A stretch of DNA of 64,000 nt from Streptomyces griseoincarnatus (GTDB lineage: Bacteria > Actinomycetota > Actinomycetes > Streptomycetales > Streptomycetaceae). Of the stretch, positions 16,712 through 24,663 are shown one piece after another (the first letter of the stretch is position 1; every line of letters starts with the position of its first letter). The notes beneath the pieces were generated by a model. That model was not told where the DNA came from and did no database searches. It saw nothing but the letters and a program-made list of their open reading frames with translations. The position numbers and the translations under genes were made by a program. The DNA lies in contig BMTH01000022.1 in assembly GCA_014649575.1 (NCBI GenBank), positions 1-64,000 on the forward strand. The letters run 5' to 3'.

Positions 16712-17875
16712 GTGAGCGAGTCGCTGACCTGCGATGTCGTGGTGGTGGGCGCCGGGATGACGGGCGCCGCCTGCGCCCTGTACGCGGCTCGCGCCGGACT
16801 CGACGTCACCGTCGTGGACCGCGGCCCCGTGGCCGGCGGGACGACCGGCGCGGGGGAGGGGAACCTCCTCGTCTCCGACAAGGCGCCCGGACCCGAGCTC
16901 GACCTGGCCCTGCTGTCCCTCCGGCTGTGGGCGGAACTCGCCGCGCTCCACGGCCCGGAGGTCGAGTACGACGCCAAGGGCGGCCTGGTCGTGGCGGAGA
17001 CCCCGGAGGCGTACGACGGGCTGCGGGCGTTCGCCGACGCCCAGCGCGCCGCCGGGGTGACCGTCGAACCCGTGCCCGCCGACCGCCTCCGCGACGTCGA
17101 ACCGCGCCTCGCACCCGGCCTCCCGGGCGGGGTGCGCTACCCGCAGGACGCCCAGGTGATGCCCGCCCTCGCGGCGGCGCACCTGCTGAGGGCCTCCGGA
17201 GCCCGCCTGCTCACCGGCCGCGAGGTGACCCGTGTCCTGCGCGCCCGCGACGGCACCGTGCGCGGCGTCCGCACCCCGCGCGGCGACGTCCACGCCCCCG
17301 CGGTCGTCAACGCGGCCGGTACCTGGGGCGGCGAACTTGCCGCCCGCGCCGACGTGTTCCTGCCGGTCATGCCGCGGCGCGGCTTCGTCCTCGTCACCGA
17401 GCCGCTCCCGCCCCGCATCCGGCACAAGGTGTACGCCGCCGACTACGTCGCCGACGTCGCGGGCGACACGGCGGACCTGCTGACCTCCCCGGTGGTGGAG
17501 GGGACGGCCGCCGGGCCGGTCCTCATCGGCGCCGGCCGCGAACGCGTCGGTTTCGACCGCTCCCTGTCGCTGCGGGCCGTACGGGCGCTGGCGGCGGGGG
17601 CGGCCCGGCTGTTCCCGTTCCTGTCCGAGGCGCGCGTCCTGCGCACGTACGCCGGGTTCCGGCCGTACCTGCCCGACCATCTTCCGGCGATCGGCCCCGA
17701 CCCGCGGGCGCCGGGACTGTTCCACGCCTGCGGGCACGAGGGCGCGGGCATCGGACTGGCGCCGGGCACGGGGCTGCTGATCGCGCGGGCGCTCACCGGC
17801 GAGACGCCCGAGCCTGCCCTCGCGCCCTTCCGGCCCGACCGCTTCCCCCGCCCGACAAAGGAGGCCCCGCGGTGA
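16712..17875 (+). CDS. FAD-dependent D-hydroxyproline dehydrogenase, DAO-type catalytic subunit
   Basis: A 387-residue flavoprotein of the D-amino-acid oxidase (DAO) family. The N-terminal dinucleotide-binding motif is VVVVGAGMTGAACALYAARAG and the C-terminal FAD contact is HACGHEGAGIGLAPGTG. Together with the small [2Fe-2S] protein and the second FAD subunit encoded next, it forms the LhpB/LhpE/LhpF type of three-subunit dehydrogenase that oxidises cis-4-hydroxy-D-proline to 1-pyrroline-4-hydroxy-2-carboxylate. The GTG start has no clear Shine-Dalgarno; a CATAGT hexamer ends six bases upstream, so the mRNA may be leaderless. Its stop overlaps the next start (GTGA). First gene of a six-gene operon. 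Confidence 0.85.
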   Translation: MSESLTCDVVVVGAGMTGAACALYAARAGLDVTVVDRGPVAGGTTGAGEGNLLVSDKAPGPELDLALLSLRLWAELAALHGPEVEYDAKGGLVVAETPEAYDGLRAFADAQRAAGVTVEPVPADRLRDVEPRLAPGLPGGVRYPQDAQVMPALAAAHLLRASGARLLTGREVTRVLRARDGTVRGVRTPRGDVHAPAVVNAAGTWGGELAARADVFLPVMPRRGFVLVTEPLPPRIRHKVYAADYVADVAGDTADLLTSPVVEGTAAGPVLIGAGRERVGFDRSLSLRAVRALAAGAARLFPFLSEARVLRTYAGFRPYLPDHLPAIGPDPRAPGLFHACGHEGAGIGLAPGTGLLIARALTGETPEPALAPFRPDRFPRPTKEAPR

Positions 17876-18165
17876 GAACTCCCGAAGACGGCGGCACGGG
17901 GCGCGCGTTCGAGGTGACCTTCGACGGGCGGCCGGTCGAGGCGCTGCCCGGCCGGACGGTCGCCGCGGTGCTGTGGGCGGCCGGCGTCACCTCCTGGCGC
18001 ACCACTCGCGACGGCGGACGCCCTCGCGGGGTGTTCTGCGGCATCGGCGTCTGCTTCGACTGCCTCGTCACCGTCAACGGCCGCCCCAACCAGCGGGCCT
18101 GCCTGGTCCCGGCGCGTCCGGGGGACGTCATCCGCACCCAGGAGGGCACCGGGCATGAGGACTGA
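17872..18165 (+). CDS. (2Fe-2S)-binding subunit of hydroxyproline dehydrogenase
   Basis: A 97-residue ferredoxin-like subunit. Four cysteines fit a plant-type [2Fe-2S] site: FCGIGVCFDC supplies three (Cys-x4-Cys-x2-Cys) and RACLVP the fourth. Proteins of this size and pattern are the gamma subunits of octopine, nopaline and hydroxyproline dehydrogenases, passing electrons between the two flavin subunits. A perfect AAAGGAGG precedes the GTG start at 17872, which overlaps the upstream stop. The gene overlaps the next one by 11 bases, so the three subunits are probably made in fixed ratio. Confidence 0.9.
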   Translation: MRTPEDGGTGRAFEVTFDGRPVEALPGRTVAAVLWAAGVTSWRTTRDGGRPRGVFCGIGVCFDCLVTVNGRPNQRACLVPARPGDVIRTQEGTGHED

Positions 18166-19555
18166 CCTAGCGGTGATCGGCGCGGGCCCGGCGGGGATCG
18201 CCGCGGCCCTCGCGGCGGCGCGGCGCGGTATCCGGGTCGCCCTGGCCGACGCGGCGCCGGGGCCCGGCGGACAGTACTTCCGTCAGCCCGCGCCCGGTCT
18301 CGGCGCGGAAGGCGCCGTCCCCCGGAACGCGCGGCGCACCTGGACGCGGCTGCGGGACGCCCTCGCCGCGAGCACCGTCGACGTACGGCCGGAGCATCAT
18401 GTCTGGTGCGTGGAGCGGGAGTCCGGCCGGCTGACGGTGCACGCTCTGCTCGGGCCGGAGCAGCGGGCGTCCGTCGAACTGCGCGCCGACGCCGTGCTGC
18501 TGGCCACAGGCGGGTACGAGACGGTCCTGCCGTTCCCCGGCTGGACCCTGCCGGGGGTCGTCACGGCGGGCGGCGCGCAGGCCATGCTCAAGGGCGGCCT
18601 CGTCACCCCGGGGCACACGGTCGTGGTCGCCGGGACCGGCCCGCTGCTGCTGCCCGTGGCCACCGGACTCGCTGCGGCGGGCGTCCGTGTCGCCGCGCTC
18701 GTCGAGTCCACCGACCCCGCACGCCTGCCGCGCCACGCCCGCGCCCTGGCCGGCAAGCTGCCCGAGGCGGCCGGGTACGCGGCGCGCCTGCTGCGTCACC
18801 GGGTACCCGTGCTGACCCGGCACACCGTGGTCCGCGCCCACGGGGAGGAACGGCTGACCGGCGTCACCGTCGCCGCCCTCGACGCGCGGGGCCGCGTCCG
18901 GCCCGGCACCGAGCGGCTGCTGCCGTGCGACGCCCTCGCGGTGGGACACGGGATGCTGCCGCACACCGACCTCGCGGAGACCCTCGGCTGCCGGCTCGAC
19001 GGCCACGCCGTCGCCGTCGACGCCGAACAGCGCACCGACGTACCCGGGGTGTGGGCGGCCGGCGAGGCCACGGGCGTCGGCGGGGCGGCCCTCGCACTGG
19101 CCGAGGGGCACATCGCGGGACGCTCGATCGCGGCCCGGCTGCGCGGCACGGCACCCGACACGGACACCTGGGCGCCGGCCGCCCGGGCCCGCGCCCGGGG
19201 GCGTACGGCCGCGGCGGCCCTGCACGCCCTGCACAGCCCGCCCGCCCACTGGGGCGAGGACGTCCCGGACGACACGGTGATCTGCCGCTGCGAGGAGGTC
19301 ACCGCGGGCGCCGTCCGCGAGGCCCTCACCCTCGGCGCCGGTGACACCCGCACGGTCAAGCTGCTCACCCGCGCGGGGATGGGCTGGTGCCAGGGCCGCG
19401 TGTGCGCACCGGGGGTGGCAGCCGTCACCGGCTGCCCGCCCGCACCGGCCCGCCGCCCCTTCGCCCGCCCGGTCCCCCTGGGCGTCCTGGCGGCACAGCA
19501 CGACCGGACCACCCCGCACGACGACCACCCGCGCCCCGAGGAAGGATCCCCATGA
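18155..19555 (+). CDS. FAD/NAD(P)-binding subunit of hydroxyproline dehydrogenase
   Basis: A 466-residue pyridine-nucleotide-disulfide-type oxidoreductase. Residues 1-30 hold an FAD motif (LAVIGAGPAGIAAALAAARRG), a second Gly-rich fold follows at about 155 (TVVVAGTGPLLLPVA), and the C-terminal 100 residues carry a BFD-like [2Fe-2S] domain with ICRCEEVTAG and GMGWCQGRVC. This domain order is that of the alpha subunit of octopine/hydroxyproline dehydrogenase complexes. It overlaps the ferredoxin subunit by 11 bases and the deaminase start by ATGA. Its role in the complex is inferred from family and operon. Confidence 0.87.
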   Translation: MRTDLAVIGAGPAGIAAALAAARRGIRVALADAAPGPGGQYFRQPAPGLGAEGAVPRNARRTWTRLRDALAASTVDVRPEHHVWCVERESGRLTVHALLGPEQRASVELRADAVLLATGGYETVLPFPGWTLPGVVTAGGAQAMLKGGLVTPGHTVVVAGTGPLLLPVATGLAAAGVRVAALVESTDPARLPRHARALAGKLPEAAGYAARLLRHRVPVLTRHTVVRAHGEERLTGVTVAALDARGRVRPGTERLLPCDALAVGHGMLPHTDLAETLGCRLDGHAVAVDAEQRTDVPGVWAAGEATGVGGAALALAEGHIAGRSIAARLRGTAPDTDTWAPAARARARGRTAAAALHALHSPPAHWGEDVPDDTVICRCEEVTAGAVREALTLGAGDTRTVKLLTRAGMGWCQGRVCAPGVAAVTGCPPAPARRPFARPVPLGVLAAQHDRTTPHDDHPRPEEGSP

Positions 19556-20442
19556 CCGATCACCGCCCCTGGCGGGGTGTCCTCGTCGCCACCGCGCTGC
19601 CCCTGCGCGACGATCTGACCGTCGACCTCGACCGGTACGCCGAGCACTGTTCGTGGCTCGTGGCGAACGGGTGTGACGGGGTCGTGCCGAACGGGTCGCT
19701 GGGGGAGTACCAGGTGCTCACCCCCGAGGAGCGTGCCCGGGTCGTGGAGACGGCCGTCACCGCCGTCGGCGGGGAACGGGTGATGCCCGGGGTCGCCGCC
19801 TACGGGTCCGCCGAGGCGCGCCGCTGGGCCGAGCAGGCCGCCGGGGCCGGTTGCCGGGCGGTGATGCTGCTGCCGCCCAACGCCTACCGCGCCGACGAGC
19901 GGTCCGTCCTCGCCCACTACGCCGAGGTCGCCCGTACCGGGCTGCCCGTCGTCGCGTACAACAACCCGGTCGACACCAAGGTCGACCTGGTGCCGGAGCT
20001 GCTCGCCCGGCTGTACGGCGAGGGGTGCATCCGGGCCGTCAAGGAGTTCTCGGGGGACGTGCGCCGCGCCTACCGGCTCGCCGAACTCGCGCCCGAACTC
20101 GATCTGCTGGCCGGCGCCGACGACGTACTGCTGGAGCTCGCCGTCGCCGGGGCGAAGGGCTGGGTCGCCGGATACCCCAACGCCCTGCCCCGCACCTGTG
20201 TGGAGCTGTACCGCGCCGCGACCGGCGGGGACCTCGCCACCGCGCTGCCGCTGTACCGGCAGCTGCACCCCCTGCTCCGCTGGGACTCGCGCGTGGAGTT
20301 CGTACAGGCGATCAAGCTGTCCATGGACCTCCTCGGACGCCACGGCGGGCCCTGCCGTCCGCCGCGCGTCCCGCTGGCCCCGGAGCAGGAGGCGGCCGTG
20401 CGCGCCGCCACCGAGAAGGCCGTCGCGGCCGGACTGGCGTAG
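19552..20442 (+). CDS. 1-pyrroline-4-hydroxy-2-carboxylate deaminase (DapA family)
   Basis: A 296-residue class I aldolase-fold protein of the dihydrodipicolinate synthase family. It carries the conserved Tyr in VVAYNNP (Y136) and Schiff-base Lys in RAVKEFSGD (K164). In hydroxyproline catabolism this family member (LhpC type) deaminates 1-pyrroline-4-hydroxy-2-carboxylate to 2-oxoglutarate semialdehyde. True DapA is excluded by context: there are no lysine genes, and it sits between the dehydrogenase and the epimerase. The ATG overlaps the upstream stop and follows GAGGAAGG. Confidence 0.85.
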   Translation: MTDHRPWRGVLVATALPLRDDLTVDLDRYAEHCSWLVANGCDGVVPNGSLGEYQVLTPEERARVVETAVTAVGGERVMPGVAAYGSAEARRWAEQAAGAGCRAVMLLPPNAYRADERSVLAHYAEVARTGLPVVAYNNPVDTKVDLVPELLARLYGEGCIRAVKEFSGDVRRAYRLAELAPELDLLAGADDVLLELAVAGAKGWVAGYPNALPRTCVELYRAATGGDLATALPLYRQLHPLLRWDSRVEFVQAIKLSMDLLGRHGGPCRPPRVPLAPEQEAAVRAATEKAVAAGLA

Positions 20443-20455
20443 AGGAGGCCGGGAG

Positions 20456-21457
20456 ATGCGCAGCTCACTCGTCCTGCACGCCGTCGACTCGCACACCGAG
20501 GGCATGCCCACCCGTGTGATCACCGGCGGTGTCGGCGTCATCCCGGGTGCCACGATGAACGAACGACGCCTGTGGTTCCGTGAACACCGGGACCACGTCA
20601 AGCAGTTGCTGATGAACGAGCCGCGCGGGCACGCGGCGATGAGCGGCGCGATCCTCCAGCCGCCGACCCGCCCCGACTGCGACTGGGGCGTCGTCTACAT
20701 CGAGGTGTCGGGCTACCTCCCGATGTGCGGGCACGGCACCATCGGCGTGGCCACCGTGCTGGTGGAGACGGGCATGGTCGAGGTCGTCGAGCCGGTCACC
20801 ACCGTCCGCCTGGACACCCCCGCCGGGCTCGTCGTCGCCGAGGTGGAGGTCGCGGACGGCTCCGCCACCGCCGTGACCCTGCGCAACGTGCCGTCCTTCG
20901 CCGTCGCCCTGGACCGCGAGGCGACCCTGCCCGACGGCCGCACGGTCACGTACGACCTGGCGTACGGCGGGAACTTCTACGCCGTGCTGCCGCTGGAGCA
21001 GTTCGGACTGCCCTTCGACCGCTCCCGTAAGGACGACGTCCTCGCGGCCGGGCTGTCCCTGATGGAGGCGATCAACGCCGAGGGGGAGCCCGTGCATCCC
21101 GAGGACCCGTCCATCCACGGCTGTCATCACGTGCAGCTCACCGCGCCCGGCTCCACGGCCCGGCACTCGCGGCACGCGATGGTGATCCACCCCGGCTGGT
21201 TCGACCGCTCCCCGTGCGGCACCGGCACCAGCGCCCGCATGGCCCAGCTGCACGCCCGCGGTGAACTCCCCCTGCACACCGAGTTCGTCAACGAGTCCTT
21301 CATCGGCACCCGGTTCACGGGCAGGCTGCTCGGCACCACCGAGGTGGCCGGGCGCCCCGCCGTGCTGCCCAGCTTCACCGGACGCGCCTGGATCACGGGC
21401 ACCGCCCAGTACCTGCTGGACCCGAGCGACCCGTTCCCCGCGGGGTTCGTCCTGTGA
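20456..21457 (+). CDS. 4-hydroxyproline 2-epimerase (proline racemase superfamily)
   Basis: A 333-residue enzyme that interconverts trans-4-hydroxy-L-proline and cis-4-hydroxy-D-proline. Both catalytic cysteines are present: C91 in MCGHGTIG and C254 in SPCGTGTSA. The paired Cys excludes the Cys/Thr trans-3-hydroxyproline dehydratase subgroup. Other signatures are the N-terminal DSHTEGMPTRV and ERPRG-like NEPRGHAAMSG. A GAGGAGG ribosome-binding site precedes the ATG. It supplies the D-isomer substrate for the dehydrogenase encoded upstream. Proline racemase is the alternative, but the operon content favours hydroxyproline. Confidence 0.9.
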   Translation: MRSSLVLHAVDSHTEGMPTRVITGGVGVIPGATMNERRLWFREHRDHVKQLLMNEPRGHAAMSGAILQPPTRPDCDWGVVYIEVSGYLPMCGHGTIGVATVLVETGMVEVVEPVTTVRLDTPAGLVVAEVEVADGSATAVTLRNVPSFAVALDREATLPDGRTVTYDLAYGGNFYAVLPLEQFGLPFDRSRKDDVLAAGLSLMEAINAEGEPVHPEDPSIHGCHHVQLTAPGSTARHSRHAMVIHPGWFDRSPCGTGTSARMAQLHARGELPLHTEFVNESFIGTRFTGRLLGTTEVAGRPAVLPSFTGRAWITGTAQYLLDPSDPFPAGFVL

Positions 21458-22122
21458 GCGCCGGCGGCCCCGCACTGCCCGCCCTCGGCGGACGCGGCCC
21501 CAGCTACCGGGAGCGGGTCGCGGACGCCCTGCGGGCCGCGTTGATCACCGGTGAACTGCGGCCCGGCGAGGTGTACTCGGCGCCGGGGCTCGCGGCCCGC
21601 TTCGGCGTCTCCGCCACGCCCGTGCGCGAGGCGCTGCTTGACCTCGCCAAGGAAGGGCTGGTCGACGCCGTCCCCAACAAGGGGTACCGGGTCACCGCCG
21701 TCTCCGAGCGGCAGCTCGACGAATACACGCACGTGCGCGCCCTGATCGAGATTCCGACCACGGCGGCGCTGGCCGCCACGGCCGACCCGGCCGCGCTCGC
21801 CGCACTCCGCCCGGTCGCCGAGGAGATCGTCGCCGCCGCGGCGGCCGGGGACCTCATCGCGTACATCGACGCCGACCGGCGCTTCCATCTCGCCCTGCTC
21901 GCGCTCGCCGGGAACGCCCATCTCGTCGAGGTGGTCCGGGACCTGCGCCGCCGCTCCCGGCTGTACGGACTGACGGCGCTGGCGGAGCAAGGGCGGTTGC
22001 GGGCGTCGGCGGAGGAGCACCTCGAGCTCCTCGACGCGCTGCTCGCCCGCGACACCGAGGCCGTACGCGCGGTGATGACCCGTCACCTCGGACACGTAAG
22101 AGGGCTGTGGGCAGCGCCCTGA
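21454..22122 (+). CDS. GntR-family (FadR/FCD) regulator of the hydroxyproline operon
   Basis: A 222-residue regulator. Residues 15-80 form a GntR winged helix (RERVADALRAALITGELRPGE, APGLAARFGVSATPVREALLDL, EGLVDAVPNKGYRV), and residues about 95-215 form an all-helical FCD ligand domain with metal-type His residues (RRFHLALL, MTRHLGHV). The GTG overlaps the epimerase stop. As the last gene of the operon it probably represses the operon and senses a hydroxyproline-derived metabolite; no operator could be assigned with confidence upstream of 16712. Confidence 0.9.
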   Translation: MSAGGPALPALGGRGPSYRERVADALRAALITGELRPGEVYSAPGLAARFGVSATPVREALLDLAKEGLVDAVPNKGYRVTAVSERQLDEYTHVRALIEIPTTAALAATADPAALAALRPVAEEIVAAAAAGDLIAYIDADRRFHLALLALAGNAHLVEVVRDLRRRSRLYGLTALAEQGRLRASAEEHLELLDALLARDTEAVRAVMTRHLGHVRGLWAAP

Positions 22123-22143
22123 CCCGCTGTTTTGCGCGATTAT

Positions 22144-22177
22144 GCAAGCAGCTTGCGTATCTTGCGCTAGGCTTGCG
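22144..22177. promoter_or_regulatory. Operator cluster upstream of lacI-type gene
   Basis: GCAAGC-A-GCTTGC (22144-22156) is a perfect palindrome and is followed by three direct copies of CTTGCG at 22152, 22161 and 22172, ending just before the ATG at 22181. A further CTTGCG lies at 23222 in front of the transporter gene. The direct-repeat layout recalls the MalR sites described for Streptomyces maltose operons. Autoregulation is inferred. Confidence 0.6.
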
Positions 22178-22180
22178 GCC

Positions 22181-23179
22181 ATGACGCGACGACTTGCTGT
22201 GGTGGCGAAGAAGGTCGGAGTCAGCGAGGCCACGGTCAGCCGGGTGCTCAACGGCAAGCCGGGAGTCTCCGAGGCGACCCGGCAGGCGGTCCTCTCCGCC
22301 CTCGACGTGCTCGGCTACGAGCGGCCCACCCAGCTGCGCGGCGAGCGCGCCCGGCTGGTCGGTCTGGTCCTGCCCGAGCTGCAGAACCCGATCTTCCCCG
22401 CGTTCGCCGAGGTCATCGGCGGCGCGCTGGCCCAGCTCGGGCTCACACCCGTGCTGTGCACCCAGACCCGCGGCGGGGTCTCCGAGGCGGACTACGTCAC
22501 CCTGCTGCTGCACCAGCAGGTGTCCGGCGTGGTGTTCGCCGGCGGCCTGTACGCCCAGGCCGACGCCCCGCACGACCACTACCGGCAGCTCGCCGAGCGC
22601 AACATCCCCGTCGTCCTCGTCAACGCGGCCATCGAGCACCTCGGTTTCCCGGCCGTGTCGTGCGACGACGCCGTGGCCGTCGAGCAGGCCTGGCGCCATC
22701 TGTCCTCCCTCGGGCACGAACGCATCGGCCTGGTGCTCGGCCCCGGCGACCACGTACCGTCGGCGCGCAAGCTGGCGGCCGCGCGGGCGGTGGCCGGCGA
22801 GGTGCCCGACGAGCACGTCGCCCGCGCCATGTTCTCCATCGAGGGCGGCCACGCCGCGGCCACCCGGCTCATCGAGCGGGGCGTCACCGGCTTCATCTGC
22901 GCCAGCGACCCCCTCGCCCTCGGCGTCGTACGCGCCGCCCGGCGCAAAGGGCTCGACGTCCCCGGCCAGGTCTCCGTCGTCGGCTACGACGACTCCGCGC
23001 TGATGAACTGCACCGAACCCCCGCTCACCACCGTGCGCCAACCCATCGAGGCCATGGGCAAGGCGGTGGTGGAACTGCTCAACGCGCAGATCAACGGCAG
23101 CACGGTGGCCCCCGAAGAGCTCCTGTTCGAACCGGAGTTGGTGGTGCGCGGCTCGACGGGGCAGGCACCACGCGACTGA
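22181..23179 (+). CDS. LacI-family repressor of the alpha-glucoside operon
   Basis: A 332-residue LacI/GalR regulator with an N-terminal HTH (VVAKKVGVSEATVSRVLNGKPG) and hinge helix, and a periplasmic-binding-like effector domain (VGLVLPELQNPIFPAFAEV; GFICASDPLALGVVRAARRKG; GYDDSALMNCTEPPLTTV). The ATG at 22181 is the start; upstream in-frame codons run through the operator cluster. The same-strand transporter and alpha-glucosidase genes follow, so it very likely controls them and itself. Effector probably an alpha-glucoside such as maltose or a related sugar, by context. Confidence 0.92.
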   Translation: MTRRLAVVAKKVGVSEATVSRVLNGKPGVSEATRQAVLSALDVLGYERPTQLRGERARLVGLVLPELQNPIFPAFAEVIGGALAQLGLTPVLCTQTRGGVSEADYVTLLLHQQVSGVVFAGGLYAQADAPHDHYRQLAERNIPVVLVNAAIEHLGFPAVSCDDAVAVEQAWRHLSSLGHERIGLVLGPGDHVPSARKLAAARAVAGEVPDEHVARAMFSIEGGHAAATRLIERGVTGFICASDPLALGVVRAARRKGLDVPGQVSVVGYDDSALMNCTEPPLTTVRQPIEAMGKAVVELLNAQINGSTVAPEELLFEPELVVRGSTGQAPRD

Positions 23180-23317
23180 CCTTCCGTCAACTGTCGGATA
23201 ATTTCAAAGTCTGCGCGACATCTTGCGGACCGATGTCGTCGGTGCTTGAGTGTGCCCCGCCCTCACCGCTCCTGTTCGGAGGGGTTCACTCGCTCCCGTC
23301 CCGTAAGGGGTCCACCG

Positions 23318-24661
23318 ATGAGAAGCACCGGGATCCGCCGTACCCTCCTCGCGCTCGGCGTCGGCGCCCTCGCGCTGACGGCCTGCGGCTCGGACGGCGA
23401 CGACGCCGCCGACGGCAAGACACGCATCACCGTCAACTGCATGCCGCCCAAGAGCGCCAAGGTCGACCGCCAGTTCTTCGAGGAGGAGACCGCCGCCTTC
23501 GAGAAGAAGAACCCGGACATCGACGTCGTCCCGCACGACGCGTTCCCCTGCCAGGACCCCAAGACGTTCGACGCCAAGCTCGCCGGCGGCCAGATGGAGG
23601 ACGTGTTCTACACGTACTTCACCGACGCCCGGCACGTCGTCGACATCGGCCAGGCCGCCGACCTCACCCCGTACGTCGAGGAGCTCAAGAGCTACGACAC
23701 GGTCCAGCGGCAGCTCCGCGACATCTACACCGTCGACGGCAAGATCTACGGCATCCCCCGCACCGGCTACTCCATGGGCCTGATCTACAACCGGGAACTG
23801 TTCGAGAAGGCCGGCCTCGACCCCGACGCCCCGCCCGCCACCTGGGACGAGGTCCGTACCGCCGCCAAGAGGATCGCCGCGCTCGGCGACGGCGTCGTCG
23901 GATACGCCGACTACAGCGCCCAGAACCAGGGCGGCTGGCACTTCACCGCCGAACTGTACTCCCGGGGCGGCGACGTGGTGAGCGCCGACGGCAAGAAGGC
24001 CACCGTCGACACCCCCGAGGGCCGCGCCGTGCTGCGGACCCTCCACGACATGCGGTGGAAGGACGAGTCCATGGGCAGCAAGCAGTTGCTCGTCATCAAC
24101 GACGCCCAGCAGATGATGGGCTCCGGCAAGCTCGGCATGTACCTCGCCGCCCCCGACAACATCCCGATCCTCGTCAAGGAGAAGGGCGCCGAGTACAAGG
24201 ACATCGCCATCGCCCCCATGCCCGGCGGCAAGGCCACCCTCGTCGGCGGCGACGGCTACATGTTCAGCAAGAAGGCCACCCCCGAGCAGATCCGCGCCGG
24301 CCTCAAGTGGCTCGACCACATGTTCCTCACCCCCGGCGACGGCTTCCTCGGCGACTACGCCCGCGCCAAGAAGCAGGACGCCCCCGTCGGCCTGCCCGAG
24401 CCCCGCCTCTTCACCGGCGCCGCCGACGCCAGGGACCAGCAGGTCAAGAAGGCCAACGCCAACGTCCCGGTGGAGAACTACCAGGCCTTCCTCGACGGCA
24501 ACCAGAAGCTCGAGATGAAGATCGAGCCGCCGCACGCCCAGCAGCTCTACTCCGTCCTCGACGGCGTCGTCTCCGCCGTCCTCACCAAGGAGGACGCGGA
24601 CGTCGACCAACTGCTGAAGGACGCCTCCGGCAAGATCGACGGCATCCTCTCCCGGAGCTGA
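23318..24661 (+). CDS. Sugar ABC transporter solute-binding lipoprotein
   Basis: A 447-residue extracellular binding protein of the CUT1 sugar class. The signal peptide ends in a lipobox LTAC (cysteine near residue 24), so the mature protein is lipid-anchored outside the membrane. Typical family segments include PDIDVVPHDAFPC, YGIPRTGYSMGLIYNRELFEKAG and GYMFSKKATPEQI. The ATG at 23318 follows AAGGGG. With the two permeases it delivers an alpha-glucoside to the cytoplasmic alpha-glucosidase; the ATPase is absent here and is probably the shared MsiK-type protein encoded elsewhere, as in other Streptomyces CUT1 systems. Confidence 0.93.
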   Translation: MRSTGIRRTLLALGVGALALTACGSDGDDAADGKTRITVNCMPPKSAKVDRQFFEEETAAFEKKNPDIDVVPHDAFPCQDPKTFDAKLAGGQMEDVFYTYFTDARHVVDIGQAADLTPYVEELKSYDTVQRQLRDIYTVDGKIYGIPRTGYSMGLIYNRELFEKAGLDPDAPPATWDEVRTAAKRIAALGDGVVGYADYSAQNQGGWHFTAELYSRGGDVVSADGKKATVDTPEGRAVLRTLHDMRWKDESMGSKQLLVINDAQQMMGSGKLGMYLAAPDNIPILVKEKGAEYKDIAIAPMPGGKATLVGGDGYMFSKKATPEQIRAGLKWLDHMFLTPGDGFLGDYARAKKQDAPVGLPEPRLFTGAADARDQQVKKANANVPVENYQAFLDGNQKLEMKIEPPHAQQLYSVLDGVVSAVLTKEDADVDQLLKDASGKIDGILSRS

Positions 24662-24663
24662 CG

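Noticed and set aside
19552..20442. Dihydrodipicolinate synthase of lysine biosynthesis
   Set aside because: The family fold fits, but the operon (epimerase, hydroxyproline dehydrogenase subunits, GntR) indicates the pyrroline-hydroxy-carboxylate deaminase.
22456..24663. Upstream extension of the MalF-type permease frame through the LacI and binding-protein genes
   Set aside because: This part is a +1 shadow of two real genes; permease homology starts only at the GTG at 24664.
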